Source: Planctomycetota bacterium (lineage in GTDB: Bacteria; Planctomycetota; Planctomycetia; Pirellulales; Pirellulaceae). From it: 64,000 nucleotides of DNA. Positions 47,283 to 57,004 of this stretch are shown piece after piece. Both the position numbers and the translations under genes were made by a program. The notes below the pieces were generated by a model. It was not told the DNA's origin and made no database searches. It saw nothing but the letters and a program-made list of their open reading frames with translations. The first letter of the stretch is position 1. Each line of letters starts with the position of its first letter. Location of the stretch: the NCBI GenBank assembly GCA_014381825.1, contig JACNKX010000068.1, positions 1-64,000 on the forward strand, written 5' to 3'.

Positions 47283-49248
47283 TGGCGGGCCTCCTCACCA
47301 ACCGCCTCGTGAAGGGATCGAATACGAGGCGGATCTCAGTCTTCGCCGCTTGCGCCCCCGTCTGAATGCCGAATGGGAGCGTTCGCAGACACCGGTTGAA
47401 TCGATCAATCACTTCGAACTGCGGCTGAAGCAGCATTGGCCCAAGCTGTTCACATTGCTCTTCGAACTATACGGCCAGCGTTACGATTTTTTCTATCACT
47501 TGGAACAGATCCTGCTCACGGCCGCGCGGGGTTGGGCCGATCGACCTGAAACGCTCCGCGAGCTCGACACTCACCGGATCAACGAGCCGCAGTGGTTTCA
47601 GTCGGAGAAACTTGTTGGAGGCGCACTGTATGTCGATCTCTTCAGCGAGAATCTCGGCAAGTTGCGTGCGCAGATCCCCTACTTTCAGAAGCTTGGGCTG
47701 ACTTACTTGCACTTGATGCCATTGTTCGCTGTGCGACCGGGCGACAGCGACGGTGGATATGCGATCAGTAATTACCGCTCCGTCGATCCACGCATTGGAA
47801 CCATCGATGATCTTCGCGCACTGGCCGACGACCTAAGTGAAGTGGGCATCGTGCTGGTTCTCGATTTCGTCTTCAATCACACAGCGGACGACCATCACTG
47901 GGCTCAGCGCGCCCAAGCTGGTGAACGTGAGTTTCAGGACTACTACTACCTTTTTCCCGATCGTACGTTGCCTGATCAGTATGAGCAAACGCTTCGCGAG
48001 ATCTTCCCGACCGTTCGCCGAGGTAACTTTACTTGGCACGACGGAATGAGACAGTGGGTGTGGACGACGTTTAACAGCTTTCAATGGGATTTGAACTACG
48101 GGAATCCAGCGGTCTTTCGCTCGATGCTCGACGAACTGCTGTTCATCGCGAACATGGGAGTGGACATCTTGCGGCTGGATGCTGTCGCCTTCATCGGGAA
48201 GAAGATGGGAACCGGTTGCGAGAACTTGCCCGAAGCACACACCTTGATTCGAGCTTTCAATGCCATCATTCGAATCGCGGCACCAGGGTTGCTGTTCAAG
48301 TCCGAAGCGATCGTGCATCCCGACGAAGTCGTGCGCTACGTGGATACCGAGGAATGTCAAGTTTCGTACAACCCAACTCTGATGGCTTTGCTGTGGGAGT
48401 CGCTCGCCACTCGGAAAGTCACATTGCTGACTCGTTCTCTTTCGCATCGCCATCAACTTCCGGCGGGAACGACTTGGACGAACTACTTACGTTGTCACGA
48501 CGACATTGGCTGGACCTTTGATGATAACGACGCAGAAGCAATCGGCATCAATGCTTACAACCATCGTCAGTTCCTAAATGCGTTCTACACTGGCCAGTTT
48601 CCCGACTCGTTTGCTCGAGGTGTTCCTTTTCAACACAATCCCGAAACCGGCGACATGCGGATTTCCGGGACGATGGCTTCGTTGGCGGGCTTGGAACAAG
48701 CCATTGAGGCGGACGACGATGATCTGAAAGAGCTGTCGATCCGCCGCATGCTGCTGCTCTATGCGGTAACGCTCAGCATCGGGGGCATTCCGCTGTTGTA
48801 TCTCGGCGAAGAGTGGGGCATGTTGAACGACTACGATTTCGTCAACGATCCCGCGAAGGCGGGTGACACGCGTTGGATTCATCGACCTAAGATGCAATGG
48901 GAATTCTTGGAAGAACTGCACGACGATGGTTCTATCAGAACGCGAATCTTTACTTCAGCGCAACGATTGATTCAGCTTCGGAAGGAGCTGCCAGCGCTAG
49001 CTGGTCTGCACATGGAGTTGGTCGCAACCGAGAACCCGCACGTTCTCGGCTATCTTCGTTCTCATGAAGGCAATCGGATCCTTGTACTCGCCAACTTCTC
49101 AGAAGAACCGCAAACCGTTACCGGCAACGGTCTACGGACAGCGGGTCTGGGACGCTTCTTTCAAGATCGAATCAGCAATGTAACGCTGGGCACTTCAACG
49201 GATGTTCGTCTGGAACCGTACGGCTTCGTGTGGCTCGAACGAGTTTAG
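47266..49248 (+). CDS. Amylosucrase (GH13 family)
   Basis: This 660-residue protein matches amylosucrase, which uses sucrose to extend alpha-1,4-glucan and releases fructose. GH13 motifs: [13 protein letters not shown] (region I), [14 protein letters not shown] with the nucleophile Asp (region II), [13 protein letters not shown] with the acid/base Glu (region III) and [13 protein letters not shown] with the third Asp (region IV). [14 protein letters not shown] near residue 110 and the phrase [13 protein letters not shown] are typical. The ATG at 47266 is used, overlapping the synthase gene. Together with the synthase and phosphatase genes it forms a sucrose-cycle cassette that I recall from Rhodopirellula. 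Confidence 0.93.
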   Translation: MIVSTDGGPPHQPPREGIEYEADLSLRRLRPRLNAEWERSQTPVESINHFELRLKQHWPKLFTLLFELYGQRYDFFYHLEQILLTAARGWADRPETLRELDTHRINEPQWFQSEKLVGGALYVDLFSENLGKLRAQIPYFQKLGLTYLHLMPLFAVRPGDSDGGYAISNYRSVDPRIGTIDDLRALADDLSEVGIVLVLDFVFNHTADDHHWAQRAQAGEREFQDYYYLFPDRTLPDQYEQTLREIFPTVRRGNFTWHDGMRQWVWTTFNSFQWDLNYGNPAVFRSMLDELLFIANMGVDILRLDAVAFIGKKMGTGCENLPEAHTLIRAFNAIIRIAAPGLLFKSEAIVHPDEVVRYVDTEECQVSYNPTLMALLWESLATRKVTLLTRSLSHRHQLPAGTTWTNYLRCHDDIGWTFDDNDAEAIGINAYNHRQFLNAFYTGQFPDSFARGVPFQHNPETGDMRISGTMASLAGLEQAIEADDDDLKELSIRRMLLLYAVTLSIGGIPLLYLGEEWGMLNDYDFVNDPAKAGDTRWIHRPKMQWEFLEELHDDGSIRTRIFTSAQRLIQLRKELPALAGLHMELVATENPHVLGYLRSHEGNRILVLANFSEEPQTVTGNGLRTAGLGRFFQDRISNVTLGTSTDVRLEPYGFVWLERV

Positions 49249-49430
49249 TCCGCATCAAGGCTTCACGCTTCGTCTTCTGCGTGGCTGCCGCGCATCTTCG
49301 GTTAACTCCCAACCAGAAACGCCGGAATCATTGATACGTGCCGGTGCGCCTTCGGGAGGCTCAGCGTTAATCAACTTTGGATGTGGCTGACCGTCCAGCG
49401 ATGGCGACGCGAAGAGGCTGTGAATAAATC

Positions 49431-49504
49431 GTTGGAGTCCAGGCTTTAGCCTGTCTGCGCGGGCTATCGCCCGTTAATAAGCACGCTAAAGCGTGGGCTC
49501 CAAC
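49431..49504. repeat. Palindromic intergenic repeat
   Basis: GTTGGAGTCC at the left pairs with GGGCTCCAAC at the right (one mismatch region), enclosing two small hairpins: AGGCTTTAGCCT and CACGCTAAAGCGTG, with CGGGCTATCGCCCG between them. The nested inverted structure and the GGCTTTAGCC-type phrase resemble dispersed repeats known in Pirellulaceae (from memory). It occupies the 352-base gap (49249-49600) before the sulfatase gene; the rest of that gap shows nothing recognisable. Confidence 0.65.
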
Positions 49505-49600
49505 AAATCGCATCAATTAGTTCACAGCCTCGAAGTGACTATAATGTCTCCACCTGTCACAATCGTATTGTTCTTTTTGCTACTCACGGATCCTCCTGCT

Positions 49601-50983
49601 ATGAATCGCTTCGGCTTCGCTTTCTTGACGGTAACACTTTGGATTCCTTTCGCGGAATTGACGCTTTCGGCGGCGGACCGACCTAACTTCGTTGTCATCC
49701 TGGCCGATGATTTGGGCTGGGGCGATGTTGGTTATCATGGCAGTGCGATCGCGACGCCCAATATCGATCGACTTGCCCAGCGGGGGACGCAACTCGATCA
49801 GTTCTACGTGCAACCGGTCTGCTCGCCCACGAGAGCGAGTCTGCTGACGGGGCGGTATCCAATCCGATGCGGCATGCAATGCGGAGTCGTTCGACCGTGG
49901 GCTCAACATGGATTGCCGCTCGACGAACAAACCCTTCCTGATGCACTTCGTGGAGCAGGTTACGTCACGGCAATGTGCGGCAAGTGGCATCTGGGGCACT
50001 TGTCACAAGAATATCTGCCGACGCACCGTGGCTTCTCGCACCAATACGGTCACTACAACGGAGCGTTGGACTACTTCACGCATATCCGCGACGGCGGTCA
50101 CGATTGGCATCGCAACGACAAAGCGTTATACGAAGAGGGCTATACGACAGACCTGATCGGGCACGAAGCGGCCCAAGTACTGGCGTCACACGACAAACGC
50201 AAACCGCTGTTTCTTTACGTCCCCTTCAATGCTCCGCACACGCCACTGCAAGCTCCTGACGAAACGATTGCGAAGTACGCAGGCATGAAGAACAAGCAAC
50301 GCCGTACTTACGCAGCCATGGTCGATCAGATGGATCAAGCCGTCGGCTTGATCGTATCGGCGTTAGAGAGGCATCACTATTCGGCGGAACCGACGTTGAT
50401 CTTCTTTTGTTCCGACAACGGCGGAATCCGAAAGCTCGGTTCAAACCGCGAGCTTCGAGCCGGCAAAGGCACGTTGTACGAGGGGGGCGTCCGAGTTCCC
50501 GCCATCGCCGTTTGGGACGAAGTCTTGTCGGCCAACTCGCATGTCAACGAAGCGCTTCATATCGTCGATGTCTATCCGACACTGCTAGGTCTTGCTGGCG
50601 CGAAGCCAAAACAACTCAAGCGTCTCGACGGACACGACGCCTGGGCAACGATTGCCGACAAGCAACCTTCTCCACACGACTTTATCTTGCACAACGCAAC
50701 ACCCTTTCACGGTGCCATCCGCGTCGGCGACTGGAAGCTGATCCACAACGGTCACGTCAGCGCCAACGCAACCGCAGCGTCACCGGACGAAACGTGGGAG
50801 CTGTTTAACATTCGCAAAGACATCTCCGAGGCGACGGACCTGAAGGACCAAGAGCCCGCAACGCTCAAGCGACTGCAAAAACAACTCGCGAAGCTATCTC
50901 GCGAAGCAGTTCCCGCGAACATCCCGCCGAACAAAGCCCCAGCCAACTTTCTCGTGCCCAAGGTGTGGGGCGAGTTTGAGTAG
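49601..50983 (+). CDS. Secreted sulfatase (arylsulfatase type)
   Basis: This 460-residue formylglycine sulfatase has a signal peptide (MNRFGFAFLTVTLWIPFAEL, then TLSAAD). Following are the metal-binding ILADDLGWGDVGYHG, the Cys-x-Pro-x-Arg site VCSPTRASLLTGRYP (Cys converted to formylglycine), GKWHLGH, and FFCSDNGGIRKLGSN. These cleave sulfate esters from polysaccharides or small molecules; glycan specificity cannot be told. ATG 49601 begins the signal peptide; an ATG at 49543 would extend it by a hydrophobic stretch. Two more sulfatase genes lie within 10 kb. Confidence 0.93.
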   Translation: MNRFGFAFLTVTLWIPFAELTLSAADRPNFVVILADDLGWGDVGYHGSAIATPNIDRLAQRGTQLDQFYVQPVCSPTRASLLTGRYPIRCGMQCGVVRPWAQHGLPLDEQTLPDALRGAGYVTAMCGKWHLGHLSQEYLPTHRGFSHQYGHYNGALDYFTHIRDGGHDWHRNDKALYEEGYTTDLIGHEAAQVLASHDKRKPLFLYVPFNAPHTPLQAPDETIAKYAGMKNKQRRTYAAMVDQMDQAVGLIVSALERHHYSAEPTLIFFCSDNGGIRKLGSNRELRAGKGTLYEGGVRVPAIAVWDEVLSANSHVNEALHIVDVYPTLLGLAGAKPKQLKRLDGHDAWATIADKQPSPHDFILHNATPFHGAIRVGDWKLIHNGHVSANATAASPDETWELFNIRKDISEATDLKDQEPATLKRLQKQLAKLSREAVPANIPPNKAPANFLVPKVWGEFE

Positions 50984-51064
50984 CAATGGGAGAACGAGAT
51001 GGAGACAGAGTTCCTTCTATCCCGTGCGGCCGCGTCCGACTAGGACAAAACTGCGGAGATCTCG

Positions 51065-52744
51065 ATGGAAGTCGATGGCGAGGTACTAGCCGAGGCGATG
51101 ATCCTCGGGCTGTTGGTTGGAGTTGGATTGGCGTGTGTTGCCGTGATCGGACTCGCGCGAATCAATTGGTTTTACCGCGCCGCTTCGCCGATCGCGTTCG
51201 CTTGGTTGCTTCTGCCGACGAAAGCTTTCCCACCGATTATCTATTTCCTATTCATGGCTGTTGAAGTTCTGGCAGTACTCACGGTCGTCCGATGGTGGCG
51301 AACTCGGCACGACGCCGACAGTCCACCGAAAGGAGCGTCCACATTCACCTTGCGTTCGCTGCTGGGTGCAATGGCGTTAATAGCTGCGTCGATTGGTGTC
51401 GGTGTAGTCGCAGTGGATGACAACATCGACATCGTCTCGCAGATCGTGTCAAGCATCGCATCAAGCTCGATTGTTCTGTCGGCAAGTTGGTATGCGCTAG
51501 CTGAAAAAAGGAAGCTGTTGCGACTTTCGGTACTGGTCACAACATTGGTCGCTGCGACCACGACCTGGCACTTCATCTCTTTTTTTGAGTTTGACATCAT
51601 GTTTCCAGGAGTTCACTCGACCGGGACATTGACGGTGTGCAACGCAGTTTTCGGCGTGATTCTGGCATTTTGCACCTTGGCGATAATCGTAGCGTCTCGC
51701 GGTGGAGTAGTGATGCCGTTGTGGAAGATGCGGGCTGTCCGCTGCACAGCCGCTTCACTCACACTTGCTGCGATGTTGTTGGGCGGTTTCTTCTACTATC
51801 GGCTGGCGATACCACTCGCGATTCCGCTGACTGAGTTGCCGAATCCGAATGGGCACACGCAGTTCGCCCAGGCTGGCAAGTTGCTGCGTTCGGTTCGAGT
51901 GCCAGACGTCGAGTCGGACACTCCAGTCGTCGTTTTACAATTCGTAAAGGATCATCCTACGGTACTGTCACTCGTCCGGAAGGGCTTGGAGCTGGAATGC
52001 CAGACGCCGCTCGTGTGGAAAGAAGGATGGGAATGGTACGATAAAGAAATGGAGTGGACGCAGGACACTCGACAAATTGGGCGGACATTCCAAGCGGAGG
52101 CGTTCTCGTATGTCGCGTCGAAGGAATACGAGCAAGCCGCTCAAAGTTGCGTGGACTCCATCTGCTTTGCGCACGAAGTGTCACGAGGTGGTGTGGTGGT
52201 GCATTTTCTTGTTGCAACTTCGATTGAGAGGGCTGGGACACACGAACTGGAGCGTCTCCTCCCGAAGCTTGATCCATCTGTCTGCCGTGCGACAACTGCA
52301 CAACTGCTCAGTGTTGATGCCAAGCGAGAGCCTGTAAGCGAGATCGTACAACGCGATGATCTATGGACCCAAGTTGTGTTTGGTTGGACAGCCCGGCTGC
52401 CATCGGCCATGGACGAGCTCTTCAACCGTCCGCCATGGTTTACATCCGATCTTCATAGTTTCCAAAGCATACAAAAACGCGACGACACGTTTCGACGCTT
52501 GTTGATTGCTCGGTTAGCAATTCGCGCCTTCACCGTGGAACAAGGAACGCCACCACGTCACTTGAACGAACTTGTCCCTGAGTATCTAGCGAGAATCCCC
52601 AATGATCCTTACGGCGATGCGCCGTTGAGATTCTTCGCCGACGAGACCGCTTCCGTCGTCTACAGCATTGGACCGGACCTAGATGATGACGCGGCGGGTG
52701 ACGGCGACCTTGTGCTTAGACAACTCGTCGAGTCTGGTAGGTAA
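51065..52744 (+). CDS. Membrane protein with pseudopilin-like C-terminal segment
   Basis: The 559-residue product has about seven hydrophobic helices in its first 260 residues (e.g. AMILGLLVGVGLACVAVIGL, RSLLGAMALIAASIGVGVVA, RCTAASLTLAAMLLGGFFYY) and a soluble remainder. The last 75 residues (LAIRAFTVEQGTPPRHLNEL, IPNDPYGDAPLRF, YSIGPDLDDDAAGDGD) read like the C-terminal lobe of type II secretion pseudopilins or DUF1559-like planctomycete proteins. Function unknown. GGAGA sits 5 bases before the ATG. A small membrane-protein gene follows 24 bases later. Confidence 0.75.
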   Translation: MEVDGEVLAEAMILGLLVGVGLACVAVIGLARINWFYRAASPIAFAWLLLPTKAFPPIIYFLFMAVEVLAVLTVVRWWRTRHDADSPPKGASTFTLRSLLGAMALIAASIGVGVVAVDDNIDIVSQIVSSIASSSIVLSASWYALAEKRKLLRLSVLVTTLVAATTTWHFISFFEFDIMFPGVHSTGTLTVCNAVFGVILAFCTLAIIVASRGGVVMPLWKMRAVRCTAASLTLAAMLLGGFFYYRLAIPLAIPLTELPNPNGHTQFAQAGKLLRSVRVPDVESDTPVVVLQFVKDHPTVLSLVRKGLELECQTPLVWKEGWEWYDKEMEWTQDTRQIGRTFQAEAFSYVASKEYEQAAQSCVDSICFAHEVSRGGVVVHFLVATSIERAGTHELERLLPKLDPSVCRATTAQLLSVDAKREPVSEIVQRDDLWTQVVFGWTARLPSAMDELFNRPPWFTSDLHSFQSIQKRDDTFRRLLIARLAIRAFTVEQGTPPRHLNELVPEYLARIPNDPYGDAPLRFFADETASVVYSIGPDLDDDAAGDGDLVLRQLVESGR

Positions 52745-52768
52745 CGCAATTGTTCACGGAGGTGTCGC

Positions 52769-53008
52769 ATGATACGAGATGGATCGATGCAAATCCTTTT
52801 GGCTTATTGCGTCCTTACTTCCGCACTAGTTTACGTTCTGTACTCTGGCGGTAGATGGGCAATCAAAGGCACAGGCTACTGGCCTAGCGGACTCCTCGGA
52901 GTCGTGCTTATCGTCGTACTTTTGCTCGGTCCCACTTTGTTCGGGTTTGCCTTTCTGACGGCTATGAAACAAATAGCGCCGTTCTTTTGGTTTGCCCCTC
53001 CCTCTTAG
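52769..53008 (+). CDS. Small membrane protein of unknown function
   Basis: This 79-residue product has two or three hydrophobic segments (MQILLAYCVLTSALVYVLYS; LLGVVLIVVLLLGPTLFGFA; and a Phe/Pro-rich end). GGAGGTG lies 7 bases before the ATG, a strong ribosome site. It is positioned as a second gene of an operon with the larger membrane protein. No family recognised. Confidence 0.65.
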   Translation: MIRDGSMQILLAYCVLTSALVYVLYSGGRWAIKGTGYWPSGLLGVVLIVVLLLGPTLFGFAFLTAMKQIAPFFWFAPPS

Positions 53009-53072
53009 GCGGATGTTGCCGGACACGATGATCGATTTCTGACTGATAACAGTAGATCGGCTTCGTCCTCGA

Positions 53073-54485
53073 TCACAATGTCTTCAACACCGGATCACTG
53101 ATCTCTTTCATCCGAGCCACGATCTTCGCGTGTAAATCGGCAATGATCTTTTGCACTTTGGCGTCGTTGGAGGCGATTAGATTGGTTGATTCGGCGGGGT
53201 CGTTGGCGAGATCGTACAGTTCGTCGCGCTCAGGATTGAGGAAGTCGCGGATCAGCTTCCATTTCGGAGTGCGATACATTCGCATGTGTGTGTGGGACTG
53301 GTGATGCGTGCTGTATTCGGCGTAGAAATCGTCGGTCCATTCAGCATCATTACCACGCAGGAGCGGCGTTATACTTTGCCCTCGAATTGTCTCGCTGCCA
53401 GGGAGCGTTGCCCCGGCAATGTCGACCAAGGTTGGATACCAGTCGAGATTCGAGACGGGTTTTGTCACGACCGAGCCAGGTTGGACGACGCCGGGCCAGC
53501 GAACCATCGTCGGCACTCGGATCGAATGATCGTACATGTTCGGGCGTTGTCCCTTTGGAATGTTGGCCTTGGCCGCAGGCGGCTCGGTTAATACCCAGTG
53601 GCCGTTGCCTTTGTGCCAGATGCCGTTGTGGCCCATGCTGTACCCGTGGTCGCTGCTGTAAATGACGACCGTGTTGTCGGCAAGCTTCAACTCGTCGAGC
53701 AGATCGAGAATCCGACCGACATTGCGATCGACGCTGTGAACGCTCGCCAGATACTCGCGCGTCATTTTCTTGACGCGTGGAACGTCGAGCTTCGCGTAGT
53801 CCGGGTTCGGAATCGTGGGGTCAAGCGACTCGAAAAGCTCCCAATCCTCTTCGGCGACCGGCAGCCAGCGCGTGTGAGGCGCTCGATAGTGCACGGCGAG
53901 TGCGAAACGTTCCTCTTGGTTCACGGTCAGGAACTCAACGGCATGATCGGTCAAGATGTCAGGTGTTAAGCCTTCGAACTTTTGCTCCTTGCCATCCTTC
54001 TCGAGCGTTGGATTCTTCGGCGCGTTGCCGCCGCCTAAAAACCCCATGAAATAGTCGAAGCCAGTCTTGTGCGGATGAAATTCTGGCGTCAGACCCAAAT
54101 GCCACTTGCCGACCAAGCCGGTCTTGTAGCCGTGCTGTTGCAGAACTTCAGGCCAAGTGACCGTACTCGGATCAAGTCCCATCTTCGGTTCGACGCGAGG
54201 ATTGATCCAATCGGTGATCCCGAGTTCACTGCCGTAGCGACTCGTCATGAGCGACGCTCGTGAAGGGCTGCAAACTGGGGTCGTCGTAAACGAGTTAACT
54301 AGATACGCACCTTCTTTGGCGATGCGATCCATGTGAGGCGTCACGGCATGCGGGTGGCCAGATGCTCCGAGCGCCCAAGGCGCTTGGTCGTCGGTAAAAA
54401 GAAACAAGATGTTCGGAGTCGCCGCGAAAGCAGCCTGAGTGGCGAAGCAAATGATCGCGATGGCGACCGTAGCTGAGCGGAGCAT
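53073..54485 (-). CDS. Secreted sulfatase
   Basis: This 470-residue sulfatase has a signal peptide (MLRSATVAIAIICFATQAAF, cut near AAFAAT). NILFLFTDDQAPWALG carries the metal-binding Asp pair, PVCSPSRASLMTSRYG holds the Cys converted to formylglycine, and VGKWHLGL, YRAPHTRWLP and VIYSSDHGYSMGHNG complete the site. It resembles iduronate-2-sulfatase/choline-sulfatase-like planctomycete enzymes; specificity is not readable. ATG 54485 begins the signal peptide; the 36 residues upstream to 54593 lack any such feature. Confidence 0.92.
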   Translation of the reverse strand: MLRSATVAIAIICFATQAAFAATPNILFLFTDDQAPWALGASGHPHAVTPHMDRIAKEGAYLVNSFTTTPVCSPSRASLMTSRYGSELGITDWINPRVEPKMGLDPSTVTWPEVLQQHGYKTGLVGKWHLGLTPEFHPHKTGFDYFMGFLGGGNAPKNPTLEKDGKEQKFEGLTPDILTDHAVEFLTVNQEERFALAVHYRAPHTRWLPVAEEDWELFESLDPTIPNPDYAKLDVPRVKKMTREYLASVHSVDRNVGRILDLLDELKLADNTVVIYSSDHGYSMGHNGIWHKGNGHWVLTEPPAAKANIPKGQRPNMYDHSIRVPTMVRWPGVVQPGSVVTKPVSNLDWYPTLVDIAGATLPGSETIRGQSITPLLRGNDAEWTDDFYAEYSTHHQSHTHMRMYRTPKWKLIRDFLNPERDELYDLANDPAESTNLIASNDAKVQKIIADLHAKIVARMKEISDPVLKTL

Positions 54486-54727
54486 GATGTATGATTCTCG
54501 AAGTGATTTGGAATGAGTTCGATGTCGGAGTGGAACGAATGCCTTTACATTTTCGCGCCGCCCGTTTATCAACGTTCCTGCAATATGTGACAAGTACCTT
54601 CGCTATTTGTTTCAGTTCGTTTTATGGCGAGCCGAAGGCGCTCGTTCATGAGTTCGTGAAGCGCAGTCGCCTGCGGCTTGCCGTTAAACGGCGAAGCTGA
54701 TTATCTGCGGCAAGTAAGGTTTGAATT

Positions 54728-55597
54728 ATGGAATTCCTGATCGCTCTATTGGCTCTCTCCGCGATGGAGATCGTCTTAGGCATCGATAACATTGTCTTCA
54801 TTGCCATTGTGACCAGCCGCCTGCCAGCCGCTCAACAGCCCAAGGCTCGAAAGATCGGTTTGTTGATGGCAATGGTAATGCGAATCGCGTTACTTTTCAC
54901 GATTTCGCTGATCCTACAAGCAGACGAGCCGTTCTACGACTTGACTGACCTGGGCTTTCCCAAGGACGAATGGATCTCGACTGCTCAGGCTGAGATCGAT
55001 TCGCTCCCACTCGAAGGCAGTCACGAAGCACACGACACACACGAGCAGCGATTCAGGCTGACCATATGGATTCACACCGTCGAAGAAATGGCGGGAGTTT
55101 CGTGGAAAGACATCATTCTGTTTGCAGGCGGCCTGTTTCTAATCCAGAGCAGTATTCGGGAAATCCACGAAGCATTCCACGATGGGAGTGAACATCAAAC
55201 AACGAAAGCGGCGACGAGTTTTGGGGCGGCGATCGCGACAATCACTGGGATGGATATCGTATTCTCCATCGACTCAGTGGTCACGGCCGTCGGCATGGTT
55301 GAGGCGGAAGGGGAGAAATATGTGGCTGGGCTTAGTGTAATGATCACTGCGATCGTCCTATCGGTTGGCGTGATGATGATCTTCGCCGAGCCCGTCAGCA
55401 AGTTCGTGGAACAAAACCCAACGCTCAAGATGCTGGCCTTGTCCTTTCTGATTTTGATCGGTGTCATGTTGGTCGCGGAAGGAATTGGCACGCATTTCGA
55501 CAAGGGATACATCTACTTCGCCATGGCGTTCGCGATCGCGGTCGAAGTTTTGAATTTACGGATACGCCATGCTGTGAGGCAGGAAAAATCCGCCTGA
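54728..55597 (+). CDS. TerC-family integral membrane protein
   Basis: This 289-residue TerC/Alx family protein has multiple membrane helices. The conserved Asp motifs are EIVLGIDNIVFIAIVTSRLP near the start and TGMDIVFSIDSVVTAVGMVE in the middle. A soluble insert at about 65-115 rich in Glu and His (HEAHDTHEQRF) separates the first helices. Members export manganese or protect against tellurite and pH stress; planctomycete members lack direct tests. The 242-base region before the start holds small palindromes (for example GCCGTTAAACGGC near 54682) but no gene I can support. Confidence 0.9.
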   Translation: MEFLIALLALSAMEIVLGIDNIVFIAIVTSRLPAAQQPKARKIGLLMAMVMRIALLFTISLILQADEPFYDLTDLGFPKDEWISTAQAEIDSLPLEGSHEAHDTHEQRFRLTIWIHTVEEMAGVSWKDIILFAGGLFLIQSSIREIHEAFHDGSEHQTTKAATSFGAAIATITGMDIVFSIDSVVTAVGMVEAEGEKYVAGLSVMITAIVLSVGVMMIFAEPVSKFVEQNPTLKMLALSFLILIGVMLVAEGIGTHFDKGYIYFAMAFAIAVEVLNLRIRHAVRQEKSA

Positions 55598-55772
55598 TCG
55601 CTCCGATCGGTGAATGCAGCTGTTGCCCGCCTGTAAAAGCCCCCGAATTGAGCCGGTTCGGCCCCGTGCATTCGATCGCCGATTCGTTTATGATGGCTCC
55701 GACACCGTTCGAGGTGCCCCGGAACTGCGATGCTCCGGAACGCAGGACTCATCATTAGTAGGATCATCGGCG

Positions 55773-56975
55773 ATGCGCGTACTCGTAGGCTGGGACGACG
55801 AGGTCGAAGCAGAAACACTCAGTTTGATTCTTGATGTCGACGAGGTCGAGATTGAGATCGCTACTGATCCGGCGGAGTTCGAGCGATTAGCGAACGAGCA
55901 GACTTGGGACGTGCTCTTGGTAGCGACCAACTTCCCGAACGAGGACGATGCACTCGATTTGTTCCTGAAGGTCCAGGAAGCTCAGACCAACATTCCAACG
56001 ATCGGAGTGTGGAAGCAGGGTGAGTTCACGAACTTGGCTAAGTTCATCTCGAACGGGCTCCATTCGCACTTAATGCGAGATCCCGAGGGCGATTACATCT
56101 TTCTGTTGCCCTCGATGATCGAAGCTGCTCAGGCGGCGGTCATCGCGCAGCGTTCGCGAATGCTTGCCGAGCGTTTGACTGAAGAAGTCGATTCGGTCCG
56201 CCGCTTGCAAGAGTCCGTGATCCCCAAAGACCTGCCTGCGCCGGTCGGCTACGAAGTGGTAGGCAGATATGAGCCTTCGCAAATTCGAGTGTCCGGCGCA
56301 AATCCAGTGATCATGGCGGGTGGCGATTACTACGACGCATTCAATCTGAACGACACCGAGCTGATATTACTCGTCGGAGACGCATCGGGACACGGTGTGA
56401 AAGCGTGTATGTCGATCATGACGATGCATACATTCATCCGGATGATTCGTGACCAACGATATCCGAATACAGCTGACTTTGTCTCGGAGGTTAACCGCCG
56501 ACTTTGCACAAGTGATATCGTGCAAGACGAAGGCGGGTTCATTACGCTGCTGTACTCGACGGTTGATCTTGCAAATCACAAGTTGAAATGGACGGCAGCT
56601 GGCGCTCCTATGCCGATCATTCTGGATCTTGAGACGAATGAAGTTCGCGAATTAGGCGGTGAAGAAGAAGGCGGATTGCCGCTGGCTATCGACGAAGATT
56701 GGGAATACGAAGAAATCATCAGCGATATTCCAGAGAACTCGCGATTGCTGATCTTTACTGATGGTCTCGACGAAGCATTTCCTGCCGATGGCGATATGGA
56801 GCACGACCAATTCGGCATCAAAGGCATTATGAAGTCGCTGCAAGACAGTCGCGAGTTGCCTCTCGCCGAGGCGCTCGAGAGATTGTTTGACGAATCCAAC
56901 GCGGCGACGAAGGGAAGCGGTCGCCACGACGATACTTCCGTGGTGTTGCTCGAACGCCGTAAGATGTCACCGTGA
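55773..56975 (+). CDS. Receiver-like domain fused to PP2C (SpoIIE/RsbU-type) phosphatase
   Basis: This 400-residue protein starts with a receiver-like domain (about 1-125): MRVLVGWDDEVEAETLSLIL keeps the acid pair, but the strand that should end in the phospho-Asp reads WDVLLVATNFP with no Asp, so classical phosphorylation is unlikely. A short helix then joins a PP2C phosphatase (about 155-395) with metal sites AGGDYYDAF, LLVGDASGHGV, LIFTDGLDEAF and GRHDDTSVVLLE. RsbU/SpoIIE-type enzymes dephosphorylate anti-sigma-factor antagonists; no STAS or kinase partner gene is nearby. The ATG at 55773 begins the receiver strand; the upstream open frame is not conserved-looking. Confidence 0.9.
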   Translation: MRVLVGWDDEVEAETLSLILDVDEVEIEIATDPAEFERLANEQTWDVLLVATNFPNEDDALDLFLKVQEAQTNIPTIGVWKQGEFTNLAKFISNGLHSHLMRDPEGDYIFLLPSMIEAAQAAVIAQRSRMLAERLTEEVDSVRRLQESVIPKDLPAPVGYEVVGRYEPSQIRVSGANPVIMAGGDYYDAFNLNDTELILLVGDASGHGVKACMSIMTMHTFIRMIRDQRYPNTADFVSEVNRRLCTSDIVQDEGGFITLLYSTVDLANHKLKWTAAGAPMPIILDLETNEVRELGGEEEGGLPLAIDEDWEYEEIISDIPENSRLLIFTDGLDEAFPADGDMEHDQFGIKGIMKSLQDSRELPLAEALERLFDESNAATKGSGRHDDTSVVLLERRKMSP

Positions 56976-57004
56976 CGGGACCTCGCGCCAGTTGGCTACG
57001 CCCT

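Noticed and set aside
54491-54700. 69-codon frame upstream of the TerC gene
   Set aside because: Composition and lack of start signal do not support a gene.
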